A stretch of 64,000 nt of DNA, taken from the NCBI GenBank assembly GCA_019359235.1, contig JAHHHT010000032.1:1-64000 (forward strand), written 5' to 3'. Shown here piece after piece: positions 8,401 to 17,571 of the stretch; position 1 is the stretch's first letter; each line of letters starts with the position of its first letter. A model generated the notes under the pieces. The model searched no databases, was not told where the DNA came from, and saw only the letters and a list, made by a program, of their open reading frames with translations. Position numbers and translations under genes: made by a program. This DNA comes from Oscillatoria princeps RMCB-10. GTDB taxonomy: Bacteria; Cyanobacteriota; Cyanobacteriia; Cyanobacteriales; Oscillatoriaceae.

Positions 8401-8697
8401 AGTGTACGACCTCCTGGAGCTTCAAAAGTGTACTGTTGTCTGCTGCTTTTTCTAGAATTTAGCTACACCGGCAAGTTCCCAGACTTCGGAAACCTACAGT
8501 CGAATTTTTCTCTATCATAACCCATCTGTCTGTACAGTTTCTGTTTATAAGGTAAATTAAACTCTCTGCGCCCTCTTATAAGCTTTCCTGCGCGTCTCTA
8601 AAAAAACACTATTTTACCGGATTTCTCATAAAGCACCCGCTGCGGGCCACACCAGAGCGGGGATTAAAAATTAACAATTAGCAATTAGCAATCGAAC

Positions 8698-9336
8698 TCA
8701 GGCACTCCCCAAGCGCTGCAGGAGGTGCTGCGCCCGGGAGGCGATCGCATCCCAGTGGCCGGCGGCCACGAGGGGCGGGGGAAAAAGCTCGCCGGCAAGA
8801 CCGACTGCGGTGGCACCGGCATCGATAAACTCCCTGGCATTGTCTAGAGTGACGCCGCCGGTGGGAATCAGGGGGATGTGGCCGAGGGGCCCTTGCAAGC
8901 TTTTGATATAGCCGGCACCTCCAACTGCTGAGATGGGAAACACCTTAACAGCACCGGCACCCGCGTGCCAAGCGGTAACAATTTCCGTGGGAGAGAGGGC
9001 ACCGGGGACAACCGGCACGCCGGCAGCAACGGCAGCTTGAATCATAGCCGGCTCAGTGTGGGGGGTAAAGAGGAACTGGGCACCGGCGGCGGTGGCATCG
9101 TTGAGCTGCTCTGGGGTGAGCAGCGTGCCGGTGCCAACAGCAGACTCAGGCAACTCGTGGCGCAGTTGGGAAATCAGTTCAGCAGCGCCAGAGGTATTCC
9201 AAGTAATCTCAATCAAGCGCATCCCGCCGGCGGCAACTGCCAGAGCCATTTTGCGGGCAAGTTCCATCTCCGGGGCGCGGATCACCGCGAAGGCGCGGTG
9301 CTGTCGCAATAGGGTTAACCAAGAATTATCAGGCAT
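8698..9336 (-). CDS. eda: KDPG/KHG aldolase (Entner-Doudoroff pathway)
   Basis: A 212-residue class I aldolase that splits 2-keto-3-deoxy-6-phosphogluconate into pyruvate and glyceraldehyde-3-phosphate in the cytosol. FAVIRAPEME, the RLIEITWNTSGA strand, VGTGTLLT, FTPHTEP, the Schiff-base strand GAGAVKVFPIS (catalytic Lys) and IPTGGVTLDNARE follow the TIM-barrel order of the family. The frame is open further upstream, but ATG 9336 (MPDNSW) begins where the family begins. No edd lies nearby, as is usual in cyanobacteria, where Eda serves the ED shunt. Confidence 0.9.
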   Translation of the reverse strand: MPDNSWLTLLRQHRAFAVIRAPEMELARKMALAVAAGGMRLIEITWNTSGAAELISQLRHELPESAVGTGTLLTPEQLNDATAAGAQFLFTPHTEPAMIQAAVAAGVPVVPGALSPTEIVTAWHAGAGAVKVFPISAVGGAGYIKSLQGPLGHIPLIPTGGVTLDNAREFIDAGATAVGLAGELFPPPLVAAGHWDAIASRAQHLLQRLGSA

Positions 9337-9477
9337 ATTTACAACTATACTCCCGCCGGTGTGCGGAAGGGAACTCAAAACCTGCCGGTTCCGCCCGCAA
9401 GCGAAGGGCTGCCGGTGCGGAGCGAATCGCCTAAAATATAATAGACACACCTCACGCTACAGGGGAGATAGCCAACC

Positions 9478-9783
9478 ATGCGGGGAGTCCAATTTTTTAC
9501 CGACTGTCAAGGCAAGAAAACCGCCGCACTTGTGGACTTGAAAGAACACAGTGCATTTTGGGCAGATGTTTTAGAGGAATACGGCGAGCGGAACGAATTC
9601 CAGTTTTTAATTGATGAGGGGGGGCAAAAAATTGCGGTGCTGCTTGATTTTGAGAACTACGGCGACCTCTGGGAAGATGTTTACGATGCCCTGATGACTG
9701 AAAACCTAGAGGATGAGCCCGGGATACCCTTGGAAGAATTTCAGCAGGAGCTGATGAAGGAGAAAGGAATGTTAAATGTCTGA
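9478..9783 (+). CDS. Putative antitoxin built of two homologous halves
   Basis: A 101-residue acidic protein whose stop overlaps the start of a RelE/ParE-type toxin by 8 bp, the usual antitoxin-first layout. I do not recognise a DNA-binding fold by motif. Two halves repeat with a 37-residue period: D9/D46, G12/G49, K14/K51, A16/A53, L18/L55, D20/D57, W28/W65, D30/D67 and V31/V68 all align. The tail (about 75-101) is acidic and helical and could be the toxin-neutralising part. GGGGAGA precedes the ATG. Antitoxin role is inferred from gene order. Confidence 0.7.
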   Translation: MRGVQFFTDCQGKKTAALVDLKEHSAFWADVLEEYGERNEFQFLIDEGGQKIAVLLDFENYGDLWEDVYDALMTENLEDEPGIPLEEFQQELMKEKGMLNV

Positions 9784-10036
9784 TTACCTAGTCACTGTCA
9801 AATCCTCGGCTCAAAAACAGCTAAATTCACTTCCCGTTGAAATCAGAAGCCGGATTATTGCGAAAATGATGGCTTTATCAACCAACCCGCGTCCAGAAGG
9901 TTGTCTGAAGTTAAAGGGCACAAGCAACCGGTGGCGAATTCGGGCTGGCGATTACCGGGTGATCTACAGCATTGATGATGCAACTTTCATCATCTATATA
10001 CTGAGAGTAGCTCACCGGCGGCACGTCTATGATTAG
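9776..10036 (+). CDS. RelE/ParE-superfamily toxin
   Basis: An 86-residue basic protein of the RelE/ParE fold. Features are an N-terminal VTVKSSAQKQLNSLP helix, the central LKLKGTSNRWRIRAGDYRVI strand pair with the Arg/Tyr cluster of RelE-type mRNA interferases, and a C-terminal ILRVAHRRHVYD. Arg and His near the end fit ribosome-dependent mRNA cleavage, as known for the RelE branch. The ATG lies inside the 3' end of the antitoxin gene, giving translational coupling. ParE (gyrase) activity cannot be excluded from sequence alone, but the RVAHRR ending favours RelE. Confidence 0.88.
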   Translation: MSDYLVTVKSSAQKQLNSLPVEIRSRIIAKMMALSTNPRPEGCLKLKGTSNRWRIRAGDYRVIYSIDDATFIIYILRVAHRRHVYD

Positions 10037-10361
10037 GTGGAGCGACCGGCCTCTCTTGGACTTGCAAGGGAACAGCCGGCTCGCGAGACGTGATTAATTT
10101 CCTCTCAATAGCAGTGCCGGCATAACAGCCGGCGAAAGAACTTGCGCAAGTTCTGTGGGAAATTCTCTGTTCTTGAGTTATTATCACATCTGGGAGAAAA
10201 TGTCAAGGGGCCGCTCCCGGCATTCGGGCGATAAGCAAAACTTATGAGTTTCTCCGCAGGGGCTTTCCAGCCGTTCGCTGCACAAGGCATTTCCCGCGCC
10301 CCGCGCCCCACGCCCTGCGCCCCGCACCTATACTACAGATAAACCTCTTCTGCTGCCATCT
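10037..10361. other. Intergenic region, no gene seen
   Basis: This stretch between the toxin gene and the kinase gene holds short GC-rich motifs (GCCGGC types) and CCCGCGCCCC runs near 10295-10325, but no reading frame or RNA I can support. The kinase promoter should lie in the last 150 bases. Confidence 0.5.
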
Positions 10362-12218
10362 ATGAGCCTGTGCGTCAACCCCACCTGTCCCAGAGCCGAC
10401 CACCCGGATAACGACAGCAACCGCTTCTGTCAGAGTTGCGGCTCTAACCTGGTGCTGCAAGAGCGCTATCGCGTCCTGCGCCTGCTGAGCGACAAAACCG
10501 GCTTTGGCAAAATCTATGAAGCCTGCGAAGGCGACACGCCCAAAATCCTCAAAGTCCTCAAGGAGGAACTCAACAGCAGCGACAAAGCAGTAGAACTGTT
10601 CCAGCAAGAAGCGGAGGTGTTGGGAGAGCTGAATCATCCGGGCATCCCCAAAGTCGATGGCTACTTCCAGTATCAAAGCCGGAACAGTCAGCCGCTGCAC
10701 TGCATTGTCATGGAAAAAATTGAGGGTTGCAACTTAGACGAGTGGGTGCAGCAGGGGGGCAGTCAGCCCATCTCGCAAGCGCAAGCCATCGCCTGGTTAA
10801 AACAGCTGGCAGAGATTTTGCAGCTGGTGCACAGCAAGCAGTATTTACACCGGGATATTAAGCCATCGAACATCATGCTCGCACCTTCTGGGCAACTGGT
10901 GCTGATTGACTTTGGCACAGCCAGAGAAATGACCGTGACCTATCTGGCCAAACGCGGCGCGGGACACCCGATCACCTCAATTGAGTCGCGAGGATACAGC
11001 GCACCGGAACAAATTAACGGTCAAGCGGTGCCGCAATCGGATTTCTTTTCTCTGGGGCGCACTTTTGTCTTTTTGCTAACAGCCCGGCAGCCTTTGGCGA
11101 TGTACGATTCCTACCGTGACGCGCTCAACTGGCGGGTTTGCGCCCCTGAAGTCTCACCCTTGCTGCTGGATGTTATCGATTGGCTGATGGCGCGGGAAGT
11201 GCGGGAGCGCCCCGTCAGCGCCCGGGAGATTTTGCAGCGGTTGCGGGATGTTGAAGCTGAACTGGGTGGAACTCTGATTCCAGCAGGCGGGTCCGGCGGC
11301 ACTGAAACCGGCACTCAAACGCTGCCGGTGGCTCCCTCTCAGCAAAATCAATTTCCTCTGGGGGTGGCTGCCGGTGTGCTGCTGGCATTTTTGGCCTATC
11401 TGGGCGGGAAGCTGAAAAATGCGGTGTCGCCGCCGGCAGCGACGACAGCGACAGCGACGCCGGCAACTTCGCAGCCAAACAAATTTCCCCTGGCGGTGTT
11501 TCTTTTGGTAATTCTGCCATTACTGGGTCTGGCTGCCTTGGCTGTGGCCGGCCCGCAAGTTACCTGCTTGCTTGGCTTGTCGTCTGAGAACTGCGCCATT
11601 GCTTTCAGGCGTCCCTCTCGCCCGGGCCAGCCCCCACAAAGAAAAGGTAAAGTGGATTTCTTCCCCTATCAAGAAGGCCGGGACAGCAAAGGCAGAACTG
11701 CCGAGTTTAGCGTGGCTGTCCTGTCGGTAGAATATAAGTGGAGCTTTGGCAGCTACTATCAAATTCAATATAACGATAAAACAATCACCGTTGATGAGTT
11801 AAGGGCCAACCTTGAACAAGAAGGCATCCAGAAGATCATGGAAAATCCCTCCGAGATTATTTCTATTGGCACCGCTTCCTGTGAGGGGGAGCGTTCGGTT
11901 GAGGAGCGGCGGGCTTTGGAGCGAGCCAAGCAAATACAGCTTTTAGCGAAAAAATTATTTAGCAAGGTGCGGAGCGTCAAAGGCTATAGCTTGTTAAATC
12001 TGGGTCAGTTTGCGCGGAGCGACTGCCAGGCCGGCGGGGACTTAACCTCATACCAGAGAAGTATTATCATTGTGGGCGTTCGGAAGAAATCCGAGGGGGT
12101 GTTGCTGGATGAAGCCCTGCGCTCTCGGTTGGAAAACAGACCCTTTGCTGATTTCACTCTCGACGATTACTCGCTCGGCTCGCCAGAGACGTTTAAAACA
12201 ATACCCAGCCAGCTGTAG
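10362..12218 (+). CDS. Ser/Thr protein kinase with N-terminal zinc ribbon and membrane anchor (SpkB-like)
   Basis: A 618-residue Hanks-type kinase. Cys4, Cys9, Cys23 and Cys26 form a zinc-ribbon-like head. The kinase domain spans about 34-300: a degenerate glycine loop (DKTGFGKIYEA), Lys in ILKVLKEE, catalytic HRDIKPSN, magnesium-binding DFGTAR and the GYSAPEQ activation-segment end. Two hydrophobic segments follow (about 327-345 and 373-400) with an Ala/Thr/Pro-rich linker. The last ~200 residues form an outside domain with an SVEERRALERAKQIQLLAKKL helix; a family resemblance to OmpA-like folds is possible but unproven. Cyanobacterial SpkB has a comparable Cys motif and is linked to oxidative stress; that role is only inferred here. 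Confidence 0.9.
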   Translation: MSLCVNPTCPRADHPDNDSNRFCQSCGSNLVLQERYRVLRLLSDKTGFGKIYEACEGDTPKILKVLKEELNSSDKAVELFQQEAEVLGELNHPGIPKVDGYFQYQSRNSQPLHCIVMEKIEGCNLDEWVQQGGSQPISQAQAIAWLKQLAEILQLVHSKQYLHRDIKPSNIMLAPSGQLVLIDFGTAREMTVTYLAKRGAGHPITSIESRGYSAPEQINGQAVPQSDFFSLGRTFVFLLTARQPLAMYDSYRDALNWRVCAPEVSPLLLDVIDWLMAREVRERPVSAREILQRLRDVEAELGGTLIPAGGSGGTETGTQTLPVAPSQQNQFPLGVAAGVLLAFLAYLGGKLKNAVSPPAATTATATPATSQPNKFPLAVFLLVILPLLGLAALAVAGPQVTCLLGLSSENCAIAFRRPSRPGQPPQRKGKVDFFPYQEGRDSKGRTAEFSVAVLSVEYKWSFGSYYQIQYNDKTITVDELRANLEQEGIQKIMENPSEIISIGTASCEGERSVEERRALERAKQIQLLAKKLFSKVRSVKGYSLLNLGQFARSDCQAGGDLTSYQRSIIIVGVRKKSEGVLLDEALRSRLENRPFADFTLDDYSLGSPETFKTIPSQL

Positions 12219-12705
12219 CAATGGTTGCCAGGGGCGCGGTTTCTTCGCCCTTCCCGCTCGCGCCCGCCGGTGGCGCTCACCCTCACAGCGCCCCACCCCG
12301 CAGAGGGAGAGCCGCCAGCCGCCACAAAGGGGATCTGGGTGAGGGAGAGCGAGCGCCTGTCTTTGCAACAAGCAAGGGTATGAGAGCTAATCCGCTTAAT
12401 TATTTAAAATAAAAATTAGCCCGCTCAGGCCGGCGAAAGTCTGTATAGGGGCAGAATAAATTCTGCCGGACACTAATCGTACAGCCAGATATAATAGGAA
12501 ACTCTCCCGCAGGAGTACGCCTGTGGTGGCTGGCTGGCGCTCCCTCCAGGAGCCCGGGCTTTGGCGCAAGCGCACTCAGCGCCGCGCCGGTGGGGCGCAA
12601 GAAAGCTCTGCAAAACTCTACCCGCTAAATCAGTCTCTGGGGAGATAGCTCAGAGCAGATAAATCCTTAACATTTGTATGTAGATAAATCTACAGGTGCA
12701 GGAGA
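12219..12705. other. Intergenic region with promoter region of the DUF2382 gene
   Basis: The left part is GC-rich repeat-like DNA (CCCCACCCCGCAGAGGGAGA). From 12400 on, AT-rich DNA precedes the PRC/DUF2382 gene. GTCTCTGGGGAGAT at about 12632-12645 recurs at 14772-14785 before the third DUF2382 gene, so part of the upstream control region was duplicated with the genes. No coding frame is supported. Confidence 0.5.
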
Positions 12706-13527
12706 ATGCCTCTCATCAAACTCAAAGACTTTTATCCCAACTACCGGCAGCAAGTTTTAGGGGGAGACGAGATCCTCGGCTTTGATGTCTTCGCCGGCAG
12801 AACCGATGAGAAAATTGGCACCGTCTGGGATGATGTCGTGGACCTGACCGGTCGTTTCCGGTATCTGGTCGCTGACACAAGCTTCTGGGGTGTCCCCAAG
12901 AAAATATTGCTGCCCGTCGGATCTTGCCGGCTCGACTGTCGCGCCCGGCGCGTCTACGCTCTCACTATTCTTAACAAAAAGCAAGTGCAAGAATTCCCGG
13001 ACTACGCCGACGGCATCACCGTTGATTACGATTGGGAAGAGCGCCTTTGGGGAGGCTTGAGCACGCCAGCTGACACCCCTGAACCGGCTGCCGGTTTCGC
13101 CGGCACCACCGGGACCGCTCCATCCCTCTGCGAAGGAAACGAGCCGGAACATCACACCCTGGCGCTGCACTCAGAGCGGCTGGTGGCCAGCAAATACCGC
13201 CGCCAGATGGGTGAGGTGGCGATCGGCAAGCGGGTTGAAATCGAAACGGTACGGGTTTCAGTGCCGGTGGAAAAAGAGCGAATTATCATTGAGCGAAGGA
13301 TTCCAGCCGACGCCGTCAGAGTCGTTTATGATGGCGAAGCTTCCTTCCGCTCGGGAGAAGTCGTGCGCATAAAAGTCTGCGAACAAATAACAGACATTCG
13401 CAAACAAACCTTTGTGCGTGAAGTCGTGACAGTCAAGAAAGAAGTTGAGCGCCACACCGTTGACCTAGAAGCTACCTTGCGGCGAGAAGAATTAGAGGTC
13501 AAAACTGATTGGCTGCCGGATGAATAA
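12706..13527 (+). CDS. PRC-barrel and DUF2382 (YsnF/AvaK) stress protein, pair 1a
   Basis: A 273-residue protein with an N-terminal PRC barrel (about 3-95; LKDFYPNYRQQVLGG, GFDVFAGRTDEKIGTVWDD) and a C-terminal DUF2382 domain (about 145-265; LHSERLVASKYRRQMGEVAI, VPVEKERIIIERR, and a long charged VKKEVERHTV segment). The family (B. subtilis YsnF, Anabaena AvaK/All3-type proteins) is linked to general and desiccation stress; its biochemical role is unknown. It is the closest paralogue of the protein at 14848-15696. GCAGGAGA precedes the ATG. Confidence 0.85.
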   Translation: MPLIKLKDFYPNYRQQVLGGDEILGFDVFAGRTDEKIGTVWDDVVDLTGRFRYLVADTSFWGVPKKILLPVGSCRLDCRARRVYALTILNKKQVQEFPDYADGITVDYDWEERLWGGLSTPADTPEPAAGFAGTTGTAPSLCEGNEPEHHTLALHSERLVASKYRRQMGEVAIGKRVEIETVRVSVPVEKERIIIERRIPADAVRVVYDGEASFRSGEVVRIKVCEQITDIRKQTFVREVVTVKKEVERHTVDLEATLRREELEVKTDWLPDE

Positions 13528-13676
13528 AGGCCAATATAGCATGAGGCCGCTTTTTTAACGCAATTTTTCCAGTCGGTGGTGTGATGAGAATCATGAGTGA
13601 CACGCTTAAACCCAGTGCGGGAGGGCCGTTTTTGGAGCTGCCCGCACTTTTAGATAAAAGCCACGGGAGCTGAAAA

Positions 13677-14591
13677 ATGATCGACCAATTTTCTGGGGCG
13701 GGCTGCCAGTCTTCCTCTGCCAGAAGGCGCGAGTCCTTAACAGCAAACAATCCGGTCGCCGGCTTGGGGGAAAAGTTAAGAAATCAGCTTAAAAATTTTG
13801 CGGTGAGAGACACGGAAGGCAAACTGGTTGGCGTCGTGAGGGATTTATATCTGGCTGCCGATAACCAGCTCAGCTTACTTGTGTCCAAGCCGGCCCCTCA
13901 CCCGGGCGGACGCCTGTTTATTTTAAAAAGCCAAATTATCCGTAAAATAGATTATTGTATCCAATCTCTGTTTATCAACCTGAGCGCCGCTCAAATAGAG
14001 CAGTTGCTGGAATATCTACTCTCAAAGCGGGGGGGCGTCGCCAGCGTTTCGGGATGCGACAGCATCCTGCTTTCCGAACTCCCGCACCCCCCAGAAACGC
14101 CGGTGCCGGCAGCCACCGCTCACCCTGCGCCCGCTGAGGACGGCCATTCAGCTATCGAGCGCAGCCAGCCAGAAGATGTGCCAGAAAAGGCGATTCCTTT
14201 GCTAGAAGAGCGCTCGGTTGTTGAGCGCGGCAACCATTCAGCCGGCGAACTTCTCACCCTCAACAAAATCGAAAGCCGCATGGGAGAATTTCCTGCCCGG
14301 CGGGAAAAACGAATTGTCGAACAAGTCTGCCCGGACAGCAGCAATCTAGCAGGAAGTGACACCGGCGACGGAGAGCTAGCCGGAGTTGAACTGAGGGAAA
14401 CGACCGTTAAACACCCGCCGCTGAGCGCCACCGGCGAATTTACATCGGCTGAAACAGCCACCCGAATTTTAAATGCTATCGCCCGTCACAGGGGTGACAA
14501 GTTCGTGAGAGTGCGAGTGGAAATACTTCTGGACAATTCCCAACTTCAGAAAACTTACCAGGAGTGGTTCGACCGCTACTCAGACAGCTGA
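13677..14591 (+). CDS. PRC-barrel/DUF2382-related protein, pair 1b
   Basis: A 304-residue protein with a PRC-barrel-like N-terminus (about 36-115; FAVRDTEGKLVGVVRDLYLA, FILKSQIIRKIDYCIQSLFI) and a shortened, degenerate DUF2382 segment (about 180-225; IPLLEERSVVERGNH, RREKRIVEQV). A helical tail ends VRVEILLDNSQLQKTYQEWF. It is paralogous to the protein at 16140-16991 along its whole length, including tail and N-terminal SARR(R/G)E. It follows the pair 1a gene by 149 bp in the same direction. Confidence 0.75.
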   Translation: MIDQFSGAGCQSSSARRRESLTANNPVAGLGEKLRNQLKNFAVRDTEGKLVGVVRDLYLAADNQLSLLVSKPAPHPGGRLFILKSQIIRKIDYCIQSLFINLSAAQIEQLLEYLLSKRGGVASVSGCDSILLSELPHPPETPVPAATAHPAPAEDGHSAIERSQPEDVPEKAIPLLEERSVVERGNHSAGELLTLNKIESRMGEFPARREKRIVEQVCPDSSNLAGSDTGDGELAGVELRETTVKHPPLSATGEFTSAETATRILNAIARHRGDKFVRVRVEILLDNSQLQKTYQEWFDRYSDS

Positions 14592-14847
14592 CAGCGATTT
14601 TAGATAGAAACTCTGGCTGAAGAGCGAACCGTGCGCGGTTTCCTGGAGGGGCGCAATCGGACTGTACAGCTAAGGGCGATTTAATGAAGAAGTAACCTGT
14701 TGTTAGGGGGGGATTAACCGGAATCGATAGCGCCCGCTCCGGCGCGTTTCAGAGAGGGGGAGTGGGGGAAATCTGTCTCTGGGGAGATGCGGTGCCGGCG
14801 CACAATATTTTACGGTATTACATGTAGGTTCAGTGGGAGAAGAAAGC

Positions 14848-15696
14848 ATGGATGTTATAAAAATTGCAGACTACTATCCCAACTACCGGGACGAGATTTT
14901 GGGGAATCAAGACATCAAAGGGATGGATGTCTATGCCGGCTCGACCGACGATAAGATTGGCACGGTTTCCGATATTATAGTAGATGAGAGCGGTCGTTTC
15001 CGGTATCTGGTTATTGACACCGGCTTCTGGATTTTCGGCAAGAAAGTGTTGCTGCCGGTCGGCTCCAGCCGCATCGACTATCAGGCGCGGCGCGTCTACG
15101 CCACCGGCTTGACGAACAAACAGCAAGCGGAATCCTTGCCCGAGTACCGCGAAGACATGACGGTGGATTACGATTATGAAGAGCGGGTGAGGGGGGTTTA
15201 CCGCACCCCAACAGCGGCTAGCACCGCGACGCAGGCAGGAACCTACGACCGCAACACCTACAGCTACGACCGAGATGCGGCGCTCTACCACATGAACGAA
15301 CGGGAGCACCAACCGCTGACGCTGTACGAAGAGCGGCTGAGCGCTAACAAGAACCGCGAAAAAACGGGTGAGGTCGCGGTTGGAAAGCGGGTTGAAACCA
15401 CAACAGCCTATGCTGGGGTGCCGGTGGAAAAAGAGCGAGTGGTGATTGAGCGGACGGCTCCAACCGACGCCGGCAGGGTCGCTGCGGCGGGCGAGACGGC
15501 TTTCCAAGAAGGGGAAGTGGCGCGCATCGAAGTTTATGAAGAAAAGGCTGACATTCACAAGGAAACCTTTGTGCGGGAAGAAGTGAGCGTCCGCAAAGAA
15601 GTCGATCAAGAGACGGTGAGCGCCTCAGACGAGGTTCGCCGAGAAGTGCTCGACGTTAACACTGAGGGGAATCCAGTTGTGGAGCACAACCGCTAG
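14848..15696 (+). CDS. PRC-barrel and DUF2382 stress protein, pair 2a
   Basis: A 282-residue protein with PRC barrel (about 1-95; KIADYYPNYRDEILGN, GMDVYAGSTDDKIGTVSDI) and DUF2382 domain (about 155-275; LYEERLSANKNREKTGEVAV, VPVEKERVVIERT, EEVSVRKEVDQETV). The ATG at 14848 is chosen over an upstream in-frame GTG because GGAGAAGAAAGC precedes it and the paralogue at 12706 starts at the equivalent residue. It is the better-preserved of the two full-length copies. The linker (about 125-150) is rich in Thr, Ala and Tyr. Confidence 0.85.
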   Translation: MDVIKIADYYPNYRDEILGNQDIKGMDVYAGSTDDKIGTVSDIIVDESGRFRYLVIDTGFWIFGKKVLLPVGSSRIDYQARRVYATGLTNKQQAESLPEYREDMTVDYDYEERVRGVYRTPTAASTATQAGTYDRNTYSYDRDAALYHMNEREHQPLTLYEERLSANKNREKTGEVAVGKRVETTTAYAGVPVEKERVVIERTAPTDAGRVAAAGETAFQEGEVARIEVYEEKADIHKETFVREEVSVRKEVDQETVSASDEVRREVLDVNTEGNPVVEHNR

Positions 15697-15725
15697 GCAA
15701 GGCAGCTGCCGGTTTCCACCTGCCA

Positions 15726-15826
15726 ATTTGGGATTTTGGATTTTCGATTTGGGATTTTGGATTGAAAAAACGGCTGTAACGCCTTTTCAGCCAGAGTCAA
15801 AAATACTGTCTGTCTCAAGTTGGTAG
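15726..15826. repeat. MITE-like element related to 38773-38880
   Basis: ATTTTGGATTTTCGATTTGG is followed by GATTGAAAAAACGGCTGTAA, CGCCTTTTCAGCC, and ends near TCAAGTTGGTAG. The element at 38773-38880 has the same order (GATTGCAAAAGGCGGCAGTA, AAGCCTTTTCA, AACTTGGTAG) between TACCAAGTT/AACTTGGTA ends. The left end here is diverged. A further GATTTTGGATTTTGGATTT run is at 15960-15990. Between 15827 and 16139 lie also a GAGGGAACGCACCTT palindrome half and the lead-in of the next gene. Confidence 0.5.
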
Positions 15827-16139
15827 AAGGTGCGCTTCCTCCTTTGAGGGAACGCACCTTAGAAGGAAGCCGGTTGTGGGGCGCAAACCCCAGACTTGCC
15901 GGTGCCGGTGGGAAAGCTGCCTTCTCAATCACAGCTGTCGGGCCGGCTGAGCCCAATTTTGGATTTTAGATTTTGGATTTTGGATTTAAAATCCGGGCAG
16001 CAAGGGGTTTTCGCCGTCCGGAAAAATACTGTCTATTATCTCGTTCCCTGGCTCTGCCTGGGAACGCAATCTGGAGGCTCTGCCTCCTTTCAACGGAAAA
16101 GCAGGTTAAAAGCCTAACAGCTTACCAAAGGAGCGAACA

Positions 16140-16991
16140 ATGAGCGAGGAAGTCTCTGCCAGAAGGGGTGAATTCTTAAAACCAAACGCTCGCCTCACCG
16201 GCCATCTTGACAAGTTGAAAAGTCAGCTGCTCAATTTGGCGGTTCGAGACAGTCGCGGAGAGCCGGTTGGCACCGTAAAGGATTTAACTGTCGCCCCGCA
16301 AGGCCAGCTAAATTTAATCGTATCTCACCAGGACGATAAAGCTGGCTTCCGCCAGTTTCTTTTAAATAGCAAGCTCATACATAAAATTGAATACGGGACT
16401 CAATCGCTGTTTGTAAACCTCACCTCCGAACAAATCAAGCAGCTGCCTGAATATATACCCCCACAGGGGGAATTGTTCGAGAGCGCGGAACTCTCACGGG
16501 AGCAGGTAACTCAATCACCGGCTGGGAGCAATTCAGCCCCCGAGCCAGCAGAGCGGGAAGAAGATGCAGCCGAAATGGAAATTCTTTTGCTAGAAGAGCG
16601 GCTGGTTGTCGAGCGGAGCAAGCAGAAAGTCGGCGAAGTCATTGTCCGCAAAGAAATCGAAACCCGGATAGTAGAGGTTCCAGTCCGGCGAGAGAAACTG
16701 ATTATTGAGCAAATCAGCCCCCAACACAAACAGCTAGCAGAAATTGATTTAGGGGAAGGAGAAGTCACCGGCACGCAGGCGGGTGAAATTGCCTCTCTCG
16801 CTCCCACGGTAACCGGGGAATTTGATTCTCCTGAAAGTGCCAGTCGATTTCTAGAAGCGATTGCCGAGAACCGGCCTCACGGGTGCGCCAAGGTGCGAGT
16901 GGAACTGGTTCTGGCAAATCCGCAACTTCAGGAAACTTACTGGCAGTGGTTGCAGCGGTACTCCCATTCCTCTTCTCCCCCCCTCGCCTGA
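16140..16991 (+). CDS. PRC-barrel/DUF2382-related protein, pair 2b
   Basis: A 283-residue paralogue of the 13677-14591 protein. PRC-like N-terminus (about 25-105; LAVRDSRGEPVGTVKDLTVA, FLLNSKLIHKIEYGTQSLFV), a clearer DUF2382 block (about 145-205; ILLLEERLVVERSKQKVGEV, EIETRIVEVPVRREKLIIEQ), and the same tail KVRVELVLANPQLQETYWQW. GGAGCGAACA precedes the ATG. With pair 2a it repeats the order of pair 1, though with a longer gap filled by repeats. Confidence 0.78.
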   Translation: MSEEVSARRGEFLKPNARLTGHLDKLKSQLLNLAVRDSRGEPVGTVKDLTVAPQGQLNLIVSHQDDKAGFRQFLLNSKLIHKIEYGTQSLFVNLTSEQIKQLPEYIPPQGELFESAELSREQVTQSPAGSNSAPEPAEREEDAAEMEILLLEERLVVERSKQKVGEVIVRKEIETRIVEVPVRREKLIIEQISPQHKQLAEIDLGEGEVTGTQAGEIASLAPTVTGEFDSPESASRFLEAIAENRPHGCAKVRVELVLANPQLQETYWQWLQRYSHSSSPPLA

Positions 16992-17051
16992 CGGGAGTGC
17001 GGCAGGAAGAAGCGTGAAAGGATGTTACTGGTCAGTTGTTCGATCTGGCGC

Positions 17052-17399
17052 TCAATATTGATGGCGAGTGCAGTCCACCGTAACCAGCTGGCTAAACTCT
17101 CCATCTTTGTTCAGGCAAAGTCCCACCCAGTTGATTTTGCCGCGCCAGATATCCATAACGAAGTACCGAATCCTTCCTTTCTTTTGAGCAAGGCGTTTCA
17201 GTACGGCTTGATTGGGGCAGAGTATCTGCAGAGTGCGAGAGTCCTCCTCTTCAACGAGCCGGTACATGCAGTCGCGCAAGATGGCGCGAATGCTGCTGTC
17301 GAAGCCGTTGTGGAACGTGCGCAGCTTTCCCCCCAAGCTGTCGTGCTCGGGGTTCAAACCAAATGGGCCATCATCATCAGAGTGGAACGGGTGATTCAT
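17052..17399 (-). CDS. Hypothetical protein
   Basis: A 115-residue protein I do not recognise. From Met at 17399 it reads NHPFHSDDDGPFGLNPEHDS, then a helix with SIRAILRDCMYRLVEEEDSR, and a C-terminal beta-rich part RIRYFVMDIWRGKINWVGLC ending VTVDCTRHQY. The composition (mixed, with Trp and Cys in the C-terminal half) looks like a real small domain, not chance reading. The start is uncertain: no good ribosome site is seen and the frame is open upstream into the short-RNA copy at 17571. Confidence 0.5.
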   Translation of the reverse strand: MNHPFHSDDDGPFGLNPEHDSLGGKLRTFHNGFDSSIRAILRDCMYRLVEEEDSRTLQILCPNQAVLKRLAQKKGRIRYFVMDIWRGKINWVGLCLNKDGEFSQLVTVDCTRHQY

Positions 17400-17524
17400 G
17401 GTCGCCGAGTCATTTAGTTTGGATATCTTCACGATACCGTACCGGGTTGCCAACCCGAGCGCCCCCTCCCGAAATCCGGCAGCCTGCCGGCGTTGCGGAC
17501 AGCTCCCCCACAGAAGGCCGAAAA

Positions 17525-17571
17525 CAAAAAACGCCCAGCAAATGGGCGTGTCCATCAGGGTGCATCTATAT
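17525..17571 (-). ncRNA. Putative short RNA, copy 4 of 6
   Basis: On the minus strand TATACT (17578-17583) precedes ATATATAGATGCACCCTGAT and GGACACGCCC, then the CGCCCA/TGGGCG hairpin and T6. The upstream AT box reads GTAAATTTTTG (about 17617-17627) and a GGGTTATACCC inverted repeat lies between. The -10 hexamer is identical to that of copy 3 although the flanks differ. Confidence 0.6.
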
